Part shown: positions 8,805-14,900 of the stretch, in pieces
Position numbering within the stretch: position 1 is the stretch's first letter
Layout of the letters: the number at the start of each line of letters is the position of its first letter
Assembly (NCBI GenBank): GCA_004297235.1
Contig: SCUR01000221.1
Coordinates: 1 to 15,285, forward strand
Length of the DNA: 15,285 nucleotides
Direction: 5' to 3'
Source: Candidatus Manganitrophaceae bacterium
Lineage (GTDB): Bacteria > Nitrospirota > Nitrospiria > SBBL01 > Manganitrophaceae
Program-made: the position numbers and the translations under genes
Notes under the pieces: model-generated
What the model saw: the letters and a program-made list of their open reading frames with translations, nothing else
Database searches by the model: none
Told to the model about the DNA's origin: nothing

Positions 8805-9095
8805 CTACTTCTTGGGCGGGCAGAAAATGTCCTGCATGAGATCAATCAGTTTTAAGATCTTTTTATCCAGGACCCGATAGAAGACCTGCTTCCCTTCCCG
8901 ACGAGAATCGAGGGCATGACGCTCCTTCAGCAAGGTAAGGTGTTGTGACATGTTCGACTGAGAGAGGTTCAACGCCTCGGCCATCTGCTGGACGCTCATC
9001 TCCTTGTCTCCCAAGACGGCGATAATCCGCAGCCGAATCGGGTGCGCCAACGCTTTAAAACATTTCGCCGCCATCTTCTCATTCTCTTCGGCCAT
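8805..9095 (-). CDS. ArsR/SmtB-family repressor, likely thiol-sensing
   Basis: Winged-helix repressor of 96 residues, typical ArsR/SmtB size. The ALAHPIRLRI helix is the family signature, the helix-turn-helix is MSVQQMAEALNLSQSNMSQHLTLLKER, and the wing is DSRREGKQVFYRV. The arsenic-sensing CVC motif is absent from the recognition region (EMSVQQMA instead), and no His/Asp metal site is evident. The only cysteines are Cys12 near the N-terminus and Cys92 near the C-terminus, in IFCPPKK. Helices 1 and 5 form the dimer interface in this family, so the two could meet there. A C-terminal IFC also occurs in BigR/SqrR-type persulfide sensors (from memory), which suggests a redox or persulfide switch. 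It has a GGAGGAG Shine-Dalgarno sequence and leads the efflux operon. Its palindromic operator overlaps its own promoter, so it is probably autoregulated and derepressed by inducer. Confidence 0.9.
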   Translation of the reverse strand: MAEENEKMAAKCFKALAHPIRLRIIAVLGDKEMSVQQMAEALNLSQSNMSQHLTLLKERHALDSRREGKQVFYRVLDKKILKLIDLMQDIFCPPKK

Positions 9096-9108
9096 ATCTC
9101 CTCCGGTT

Positions 9109-9130
9109 CATATTACAATATTATAATATG
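9109..9130 (-). promoter_or_regulatory. Palindromic operator for the ArsR-family repressor
   Basis: A 22-bp AT-rich palindrome with arms CATATTA and TAATATG. Only one base pair of the eleven fails to match its symmetric partner. It lies 14 bp upstream of the arsR start codon and covers the predicted -10 box, so bound repressor would block RNA polymerase. No second copy was seen upstream of the DUF302 or TauE genes. Confidence 0.75.
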
Positions 9131-9151
9131 TCTATGTATTGCTCAATTCAA
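9123..9151 (-). promoter_or_regulatory. Sigma70-type promoter of the arsR-RND operon
   Basis: On the minus strand TTGAAT (9151-9146) and TATTAT (9128-9123) are separated by exactly 17 bp, a good sigma70 match. Transcription would begin near 9116, leaving a very short leader before the arsR Shine-Dalgarno sequence. The -10 lies inside the palindromic operator, which fits simple steric repression. Confidence 0.65.
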
Positions 9152-9390
9152 GCCCCCATTTATTTTTTACTTAATTTGGGTTTGAGCGATGAGTTCTTGT
9201 TGTAATCCTCTTGGAGAGGTCGGCATCATCCGAGTGAAGGAATTGCTGCGGATGAAGCTGACGTCGTATCTTGGAAGGTAATCCTTCGGTGTGTCCCATT
9301 CGAAGCGGATGCTCCGTCGGGAAGACAACAATCGCGCCGACAGGGGCGATAAAGCGGCGATCAGGCGCAAAGAGAGGAAGTCCGTCGATC
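9152..9390. other. Intergenic region between divergent arsR and ACIII operons
   Basis: About 240 bp with no confident gene. An open frame from an ATG at 9271 runs in frame into the cytochrome gene and would add 40 residues, but the added part looks like no signal or domain. Minus-strand open frames of 67 and 86 codons also cross here and match nothing I recognise. I see no strong promoter for the ACIII operon, which must nevertheless start in this region or be read from a weak or activator-dependent promoter. Confidence 0.4.
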
Positions 9391-9903
9391 ATGCGGAAGT
9401 GGGCCGGGACGCTATTAGCACTGTGGGTCATTGCCGTCGCGCTGATTGTCGGTTTTTTTTATTCTCAAGGCAGCGCCGACTTAAGAGGGCAGGATCGGCA
9501 ACCGATCGCCTTCAGCCATCAACGCCACGCGGGAGAGTTGCAGATCAATTGCCTCTTCTGTCACCGCGGGGCCGACATCTCCCCCGCCGCATCGATTCCC
9601 CCCGTCTATGTCTGCATGATGTGCCATCGCTCCTTAAAAGCGCAGACGCCGGAGACGCAGAAGCTGCTGACCTACTGGAATAACAAGGAGCCGATCCCCT
9701 GGGTGCGGCTTCAACGGCTTCCGGAGTTTGTCCGGTTCACTCACCAAATGCATCTGAACGCCGGATTCAAATGCACCGACTGCCACGGGCAGGTGGCCCA
9801 GATGACGAGTACGCCGCGCGCGGCGACCTTCGAGATGGGGTGGTGCATCCGTTGTCATCAGCGGAACGGGGCGTCGAAGGATTGTTTTACGTGTCATTAT
9901 TGA
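9391..9903 (+). CDS. actA: Pentaheme cytochrome c subunit of alternative complex III
   Basis: Membrane-anchored c-type cytochrome of 170 residues, the ActA subunit that takes part in electron transfer out of the quinol-oxidising complex. One uncleaved anchor or signal helix (about residues 5-24) is followed by five CXXCH heme motifs: CLFCH (54-58), CMMCH (75-79), CTDCH (128-132), CIRCH (152-156) and CFTCH (165-169). Additional histidines (43, 46, 118, 121) in FSHQRH and FTHQMH are likely distal ligands, as in cytochrome c7/c3-like folds. Five hemes is the known count for ActA. I chose the ATG at 9391 because the helix begins directly after it and AGAGAGGA lies upstream; an in-frame ATG at 9271 would give 210 residues. 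It is the first gene of the ACIII operon. QrcA of the Qrc complex is a related alternative, but the downstream ActD and ActE favour ACIII. Confidence 0.9.
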   Translation: MRKWAGTLLALWVIAVALIVGFFYSQGSADLRGQDRQPIAFSHQRHAGELQINCLFCHRGADISPAASIPPVYVCMMCHRSLKAQTPETQKLLTYWNNKEPIPWVRLQRLPEFVRFTHQMHLNAGFKCTDCHGQVAQMTSTPRAATFEMGWCIRCHQRNGASKDCFTCHY

Positions 9904-9919
9904 AGGGGAAAATAAGCTT

Positions 9920-9983
9920 TCAGCGGTCAGCCATCCGCTAAAAAAGTTAATTCTTTAGCTGAGAGCTGATGGCCGACCGCTTC
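9920..9983. repeat. Heptad-periodic imperfect hairpin, copy 1
   Basis: Inverted repeat filling the actA-actB1 spacer, 16 bp after the actA stop. Bases 9922-9935 and 9968-9981 pair over 14 positions with one mismatch; an inner stem joins GCTAAA (9937-9942) to TTTAGC (9954-9959), leaving an 8-nt bulge on the right arm. Both arms are made of 7-bp units: TCAGCGG, TCAGCCA, TCCGCTA on the left and TAGCTGA, GAGCTGA, TGGCCGA on the right. There is no T-run on the far side, so it is not a classic terminator. It may instead stabilise or process the mRNA between subunits. Confidence 0.8.
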
Positions 9984-10001
9984 TTTTAGGAATGGGATCT
10001 T

Positions 10002-12188
10002 ATGGATCTTAAGCGACGCGATTTTTTGAAGGTGCTCGGCGCGACCGCCGCCGGATCGCTTCTTCCCGGCTGCGCGGGGGAGACGAAGAAGCTCATTCCG
10101 TATCTCCTCCCCGATGAGGAGATCGTCCCCGGTGTCGCCAACTGGTATGCCTCGGTCTGCCGGGAGTGCGAGGCGGGCTGCGGCATCCTCGTTCGCGTCA
10201 TGGAGGGAAGGGCGAGGAAAGTGGAGGGGAATCCGACCCACCCGGTGAACCGCGGCAAGCTCTGCGCCAGAGGGCAAGCGAGCCTCCAGGGGCTCTATAA
10301 TCCCGATCGGCTCCAGGGGCCGCTTCAGCGGGAGGGCGCCCGGGGAGAGGGCCGCTTCAAGCCGATCAGCTGGGAGGATGGGATGTCGCGCTGGGTGTCG
10401 GAGCTCGAAAAACATCCCGGCGGCGCCGTGCTGATCAGCCGGCCGGTGCCGGGAACGCTGGCTCGCCTCTTCTCGACATTCATCAAGGAGATTTCGGGAC
10501 GCCTTCTCTTTTATCACCCCTCGGCGGAGAGAGCGCTCGCTGCGGCGAATCATCGCAGTTTCGGGATCGATCTCCTCCCCGAGTACGATCTGGCGAACAC
10601 GACCTATCTTCTCTCCTTTGGGGCGCCGTTCCTCTCCGATTGGCTCTCCCCGGTCCACTACGGCTTCGCCTACGGCCGGATGCGCCAGGGACGCCCGACG
10701 GTGCGGGGACGATTCATCCAGGTGGAGCCGCGCCTCTCTCTCACCGCCGCCAGCGCCGACCGCTGGGTGCCGATCCGCCCCGGCACGGAGGGACTTTTGG
10801 CGGTCGGAATCGGGCAGGTCATTCTTCAGGAAGGGCGGGCCCGGCTGGCCAAGGGGGACCGGGGCCGGTTCGAGAAATTCTACAGCGCCTTCTCGCTGGA
10901 TCAAATCGCGGCGGAGACCGAGGTGCCGCGGGAAGGAATAATCCGGCTGGCGCGGGGATTCTCCGAGGCGGCCGCCCCGCTGGCCATCGGCGGCGGGAGC
11001 GCCGCGGCCCAGACCAACGGCACGAATACGCTGATGGCGATCAACGCGCTCAACCTCCTTGTCGGCAATCTCGGCGCGCCGGGAGGAATTCGGTTTCTTC
11101 AGCCGGTCGAAGGCTTTCATTCCGCGCAGGCGCACCCCGTCTCGGAGCAGGCGCTTCTCGATCTGAGAGGTTTCTTCAAAAAACAAAAGCGCTCGGTCCT
11201 GATGCTCTATCAATCGAACCCCCTCTACGCCCTTCCCTCCTCGACCCGCTTTCGGGAGGTGTTCGAGGATGCGGCGTTTGTCGTCAGCTTCAATTCGTTT
11301 ATGGATGAGTCGACCGCCCTGGCCGACCTGATCCTTCCCGATCATTTTTTCTTGGAGTCGTGGGGCGATTTTCTGAACGAAGGGATCGTCCCGACGGCGG
11401 GGCTGGCTCAGCCGGTGGTGATCCCCCGCTACGACACGCGGCCGGTGGGCGATCTCTTCCTCAGTGTCGCGAAGCGCATCGGAGGCCGGATGGAGGAGCG
11501 GCTCCCCTGGATCGACTTCCGAACGATGCTCCGGGAGCAATGGAAAACGTTTCTGGCCCGCCGGGAGCGGGACAAATCATTCGAGGCGGCCTGGGTCGAG
11601 CGGCTGCAGCAAGGGGGCTGGTGGGGGCCGGAGGGGAGGCTCGTCTCGGTTTCGCGCCGCGCGCTTCCCGATGCCGTCGAGCCGGCCCGATTCGAGGGGG
11701 ACCCAAAAGAATATCCGTTCTATCTCTCTCTCTTCGAGTCGATGGGACTGCACGGGGGAGAAGGGGCCAACCGGCCTTGGTTGCAGGAGCTTCCCGATCC
11801 GATGACATCGGTCGTCTGGGGAAGCTGGGTCGAGATCAATCCGAAGACGGCGCGCGAATATGGGATTCAAGAGCGGGAGATCGTCCGGGTGATCTCCCCC
11901 TATGGCGAGATCGAGGCGTCGGTTATCTACTTTCCGGGAAATCGTCCCGACCTGATCAGCATTCCGCTGGGGCAGGGACATACCGCTTATGGCCGGTACG
12001 CAAAGGGGCGGGGGGTGAACCCGCTGACCCTCTTGGCGCCGATGATCGATCCTCTTTCAGGGACGCTTGCAACCGGAGCGACCCGCGTCCGGATTGAGCG
12101 GACCGGAAGAAGGGGAAGGCCGGTTCTGGTCGATCAGACCGGAGAAGGAACCCGGCGACATCCGGAAGGAAAAAAAGGAGAGACCTAG
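10002..12188 (+). CDS. actB1: Molybdopterin-oxidoreductase-like subunit of alternative complex III (ActB N-terminal half)
   Basis: A 728-residue protein with the fold of the molybdopterin oxidoreductase superfamily, equivalent to the first half of ActB. The N-terminus has a Tat motif RRDFLK (residues 5-10) followed by LLPGC, a possible lipobox at Cys24, so it is exported folded to the periplasmic face. Cys53, Cys56, Cys60 and Cys88 form a C-X2-C-X3-C-X27-C motif that normally holds a [4Fe-4S] cluster. Pterin-site-like segments follow, including IQVEPRLSLTAASADRW and IRPGTEGLLAVGIG near residues 240-270, ADLILPDHFFLESWGD near 440, and GQGHTAYGRYA near 660. No convincing Ser, Cys or Sec metal ligand is visible, in line with ACIII ActB, which carries no molybdenum. 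It ends in TAG directly before the ferredoxin gene, in the same frame. PsrA/PhsA or QrcB kinship is possible, but the operon order argues for ACIII. Confidence 0.88.
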   Translation: MDLKRRDFLKVLGATAAGSLLPGCAGETKKLIPYLLPDEEIVPGVANWYASVCRECEAGCGILVRVMEGRARKVEGNPTHPVNRGKLCARGQASLQGLYNPDRLQGPLQREGARGEGRFKPISWEDGMSRWVSELEKHPGGAVLISRPVPGTLARLFSTFIKEISGRLLFYHPSAERALAAANHRSFGIDLLPEYDLANTTYLLSFGAPFLSDWLSPVHYGFAYGRMRQGRPTVRGRFIQVEPRLSLTAASADRWVPIRPGTEGLLAVGIGQVILQEGRARLAKGDRGRFEKFYSAFSLDQIAAETEVPREGIIRLARGFSEAAAPLAIGGGSAAAQTNGTNTLMAINALNLLVGNLGAPGGIRFLQPVEGFHSAQAHPVSEQALLDLRGFFKKQKRSVLMLYQSNPLYALPSSTRFREVFEDAAFVVSFNSFMDESTALADLILPDHFFLESWGDFLNEGIVPTAGLAQPVVIPRYDTRPVGDLFLSVAKRIGGRMEERLPWIDFRTMLREQWKTFLARRERDKSFEAAWVERLQQGGWWGPEGRLVSVSRRALPDAVEPARFEGDPKEYPFYLSLFESMGLHGGEGANRPWLQELPDPMTSVVWGSWVEINPKTAREYGIQEREIVRVISPYGEIEASVIYFPGNRPDLISIPLGQGHTAYGRYAKGRGVNPLTLLAPMIDPLSGTLATGATRVRIERTGRRGRPVLVDQTGEGTRRHPEGKKGET
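12170..12188 (+). promoter_or_regulatory. Shine-Dalgarno site of actB2 and in-frame amber codon joining two ORFs
   Basis: AAGGAGAGA lies just before the actB2 ATG at 12189, inside the last codons of actB1. The actB1 stop TAG (12186-12188) directly precedes that ATG, and both genes share one reading frame. The ribosome site supports separate initiation of actB2, most likely by re-initiation. Confidence 0.7.
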
Positions 12189-12911
12189 ATGGTGGAATAT
12201 CGCGATCAAAATGCGCCCCCGGGGGGACCGTACCGATGGGGGATGGTGATCGACCTCGACCGCTGCACCGGCTGCGAGGCCTGCGTCGTCGCCTGTCACG
12301 CGGAGAACAACATTCGAATTTCCGGAGAAGAGGAGGCGTCGAAGGGCCGCGCGGTCAACTGGATTCGGATCGAGCGCTACTGGGAGGGGGAGTACCCCAA
12401 CGCGCAGGTGAAGTTCATGCCGGTCCTCTGCCAGCATTGCGGCAGCGCGCCGTGCGAGCCGGTCTGCCCAGTCTACGCCTCCTATCACACGCCGGACGGA
12501 CTCAATGCCCAGGTCTATAACCGCTGCGTCGGGGTCCGCTACTGCGGCAACAACTGCCCCTACACCGTCCGCTACTTCAACTGGTTCGAGCCGCATTGGG
12601 ACGAGCCGCTCAACGAGCAGCTCAATCCCGACGTGACGGTGCGGTCGGTCGGCGTGATGGAGAAGTGCACCTTCTGCGTCCAGCGAATCCGGGGCGCGCA
12701 GCAGACGGCCCAGAAAGAGGGCCGGCGGGTGAAGGACGGGGAGGTGACGCCGGCGTGCGTGCAGAGCTGCCCGACCGAGGCGCTCGTTTTCGGAGATCGA
12801 AACGATCCGAACAGCCGCGTCTCCCGGCTCTCCAAAGACGATCGAGGGTTCGGGCTGCTGGAAGAGCTGGGGACGGAGCCGTCGATTACCTATTTAAAGA
12901 GAATTAAATAA
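12189..12911 (+). CDS. actB2: Four-cluster ferredoxin subunit of alternative complex III (ActB C-terminal half)
   Basis: A 240-residue iron-sulfur protein that would carry electrons between the membrane subunit and the hemes. Four cysteine sets are visible: Cys26/29/32/36; Cys81/84/89/93; Cys113/119/123; and Cys160/163/190/194. The third set has Val116 where the second cysteine normally sits, giving 15 ligands and predicting three [4Fe-4S] plus one [3Fe-4S] cluster, the composition known for ACIII. There is no signal peptide, so it is probably exported by riding with the Tat-signal-bearing ActB1. In most ACIII systems this part is fused to the molybdopterin-like half; here it begins immediately after an in-frame TAG, with its own AGGAGAG site. 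A hairpin starts two bases after its stop. DmsB/NrfC-type proteins are related, but the CVGVRYCGNNCPY motif is typical of ActB. Confidence 0.9.
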   Translation: MVEYRDQNAPPGGPYRWGMVIDLDRCTGCEACVVACHAENNIRISGEEEASKGRAVNWIRIERYWEGEYPNAQVKFMPVLCQHCGSAPCEPVCPVYASYHTPDGLNAQVYNRCVGVRYCGNNCPYTVRYFNWFEPHWDEPLNEQLNPDVTVRSVGVMEKCTFCVQRIRGAQQTAQKEGRRVKDGEVTPACVQSCPTEALVFGDRNDPNSRVSRLSKDDRGFGLLEELGTEPSITYLKRIK

Positions 12912-12912
12912 C

Positions 12913-13005
12913 GGAAGGCGGGAGGGGGTAGGAGGGAGGCGGAAAAGATTAAAGAAGATTTTTCTTTAGCTTCTCCCCCTTCCGCCTCCCGCCTTCCCCC
13001 TCCCG
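12913..13005. repeat. Heptad-periodic hairpin, copy 2
   Basis: Inverted repeat occupying nearly the whole 110-bp spacer between actB2 and actC. Bases 12913-12925 and 12985-12997 are perfectly complementary over 13 bp, and an inner stem joins 12950-12956 to 12962-12968 around a 5-nt loop. Both arms have a 7-bp beat: GGAAGGC, GGGAGGG, GGTAGGA, GGGAGGC on the left, and CCTTCCG, CCTCCCG, CCTTCCC, CCTCCCG in exact phase on the right (12978-13005). The right arm ends 16 bp before the actC start, and no T-run follows it. Confidence 0.8.
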
Positions 13006-13021
13006 TATTCTGGACCTTACG

Positions 13022-14395
13022 ATGGAAGCACGAAAAGATTTCTTTCTGAAAAAACAGAAGCGGGCCGGCGAGAAAGAACATTGGAATCTGATCCAAAAGA
13101 CCAATGACGACCTTCTGTCGCCGATGTTCGAGACCGGGCGGTCCTACTATGTCGTTGTGGCGGTTCTCTCTCTGCTGGTTTTGGCGGCGGCGGGGGCCTG
13201 GACCTATCAGATCAAAACGGGGATCGGGCAGAGCGGACTGCATCCCCCCATTTTCTGGGGGGTCTACATCGCTTCGTTCGTTTTCTGGGTCGGCGTCAGC
13301 CACTCCGGAACGTTTATCTCCGGGGTCCTCCGGATTTCGAAGGCCGAGTGGCGACGGCCGATCACGCGGATCGCCGAGCTGATGACCTTGTTCTCGATCA
13401 TGGTCGCCGCCCTCTTCATCTTCGTCCACTTGGGGCGGGTCTGGCGCTTTTATTATCTGATTCCTTATCCGAACCAGCGGCAGATCTGGCCGAACTTCCG
13501 ATCGCCGCTGATGTGGGACGCCGCGGCGATCTTCACCTATGCCACTTCCAGCCTGATCTATCTCTACCTCCCGTTGATTCCCGACTTCGCCCTGATGCGC
13601 GAGCGGGTCACCGGCTGGCGGCGCCCTTTGTACCGGGTTCTCGCATTGGGTTGGCGCGGGACGCAGACCGAATGGCGCTGGCTCGGAATGGCGATGCGGA
13701 TCATTACGATCCTGATCGTGATGGTGATGATCTCGGTCCACTCGATCGTCGGGTTCGACTTCGCCGTCTCCCTCGTTCCGGGGTGGCATTCGACGATCAT
13801 CCCCCCTTACTTTGTGGTGGGGGCGATCCATTCGGGGATGGCGACGGTGGTAATGGGGCTCTACTTCGTCCGGAAGATCTACCGCCTCGACGGTTACATC
13901 CGTCTCGAGCACTTCGATAAGATGGGAAAGCTGATGCTGCTGATCACGCTGCTCTGGAGCTACTTCTACTTCGTCGAACGGCAGGTGGTCTGGTACGGAA
14001 AGATTCCGGATGAAATGACGGTGCTCGATTCCATTCTCTACGGTCCTTATGCCCCCCAGCACTGGGCGATGATCGCCTTCAACTCCGTCATCCCCCTCAT
14101 CGCTCTGAGCATTCCCCGGTTTCGGAGGTGGCCGTTGGGGCTGATGATCGTCGGCATCCTGATCAACATCGCGATGTACATCGAGCGGATCTTGATCATC
14201 GTCCCGTCGTTGGGCCATCCGCGCCTTCCGTATGCCTGGGGACGGTATTTCCCCTCCTGGGTGGAGCTGACGATTTTGGTCGGATCGTTTTCATTTTTCC
14301 TCCTCCTCTACGTTTTGGCGATCAAGTTCGTCCCGATGATTGCGATTTGGGAGGAGAAAGAGGGAATCCTTCATGGCCGATACGAAGAGCGCTAA
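13022..14395 (+). CDS. actC: NrfD-like membrane subunit of alternative complex III
   Basis: Polytopic membrane protein of 457 residues, the ActC subunit (NrfD/PsrC family), which binds and oxidises quinol in the membrane. About ten hydrophobic helices can be traced. Conserved stretches include HPPIFWGVYIASFVFWVG and VSHSGTFISGVLR near residues 78-110, HLGRVWRFYYLIPYPNQ near 137-153, and NFRSPLMWD near 158-166. Length and motifs fit ActC/ActF better than the shorter NrfD or PsrC proteins. The ATG at 13022 has only a weak GGA upstream and follows the hairpin in the spacer, so translation may be coupled or structure-dependent; a later in-frame ATG near residue 35 would still leave all helices. 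The 3' end overlaps actD by 23 bp. The function is known for the family; the quinone type cannot be told here. Confidence 0.92.
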   Translation: MEARKDFFLKKQKRAGEKEHWNLIQKTNDDLLSPMFETGRSYYVVVAVLSLLVLAAAGAWTYQIKTGIGQSGLHPPIFWGVYIASFVFWVGVSHSGTFISGVLRISKAEWRRPITRIAELMTLFSIMVAALFIFVHLGRVWRFYYLIPYPNQRQIWPNFRSPLMWDAAAIFTYATSSLIYLYLPLIPDFALMRERVTGWRRPLYRVLALGWRGTQTEWRWLGMAMRIITILIVMVMISVHSIVGFDFAVSLVPGWHSTIIPPYFVVGAIHSGMATVVMGLYFVRKIYRLDGYIRLEHFDKMGKLMLLITLLWSYFYFVERQVVWYGKIPDEMTVLDSILYGPYAPQHWAMIAFNSVIPLIALSIPRFRRWPLGLMIVGILINIAMYIERILIIVPSLGHPRLPYAWGRYFPSWVELTILVGSFSFFLLLYVLAIKFVPMIAIWEEKEGILHGRYEER

Positions 14396-14900
14396 GAGAA
14401 TCATCTTCGGCCTGTTTGAGCCGCAGACGCCGCTGCGGCCGATCCTCGATCGGCTGCAGGAGATGAAATTCTCGGAGGAGTCGATCGAGATCTCTTCGGC
14501 GACACCGATCCTGGCCCAGCCGGTGGGGGTGGGTTGGAAGCGGTTTCGTCTCGTTCATGTGACGATCATCGCCGGGGCGATCGGGATCTTCTTCGGCGTC
14601 TTGCTCGCGGGAGGAACGGCGCTCCTCTACCCGATCCGGACGGGAGGGAAGCCGATCGTCTCCCCCTCGATCGTCGGAATCATCTCCTATGAAATGATGA
14701 TGCTCTTTGCCATCGTCACCACCTTTATCACGGCGGTTGTGAAGGTGCTGCGCAGCCACCGCGTCGCGGCGGAATACGATCCGCGCATCGACGAAGGATT
14801 TGTCGGGATCTCGGTCCTTTCCGATCGGGGGGACCCGAGGGGCGGGCCGGTTCAGGATCTTTTCCAAGAAGCGGGGGCGGTGGAAGTGGAGGTCCAATGA
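14373..14900 (+). CDS. actD: DUF3341 membrane subunit of alternative complex III
   Basis: A 175-residue membrane protein matching ActD (DUF3341), a structural subunit of ACIII with no cofactor. The N-terminal soluble part starts KRIIFGLFEPQTPLRPIL, the usual ActD opening, followed by two membrane helices (about residues 60-87 and 98-125) and a C-terminal tail with ISVLSDRGD. I placed the start at the ATG at 14373, which has GAGGGA about ten bases upstream and lies inside the end of actC; an upstream TTG at 14340 is less likely. The last bases overlap the actE start as ATGA, so C, D and E are translationally coupled. Confidence 0.9.
   Translation: MADTKSAKRIIFGLFEPQTPLRPILDRLQEMKFSEESIEISSATPILAQPVGVGWKRFRLVHVTIIAGAIGIFFGVLLAGGTALLYPIRTGGKPIVSPSIVGIISYEMMMLFAIVTTFITAVVKVLRSHRVAAEYDPRIDEGFVGISVLSDRGDPRGGPVQDLFQEAGAVEVEVQ

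Noticed and set aside
7686..8855. 389-codon plus-strand open frame opposite the RND adaptor
   Set aside because: Antisense to a well-supported adaptor gene; no start signal or domain supports it.
9271..9390. Forty-residue N-terminal extension of ActA from the ATG at 9271
   Set aside because: The extension has no signal or heme motif, and the membrane anchor begins right after the ATG at 9391, which has a purine-rich site upstream.
9920..9983. Copy 1 hairpin as a rho-independent terminator ending the actA transcript
   Set aside because: No uninterrupted T-run follows the stem on the plus strand, and the downstream genes clearly belong to the same complex.
9927..11540. 537-codon minus-strand open frame opposite actB1
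   Set aside because: Antisense shadow of the molybdopterin-fold gene, with charged low-complexity text and no family motif.
12890..14218. 442-codon minus-strand open frame opposite actC
   Set aside because: Its product is dominated by Asp, Arg, His and Pro, the complement of hydrophobic membrane-helix codons. It is a known artefact opposite membrane proteins.
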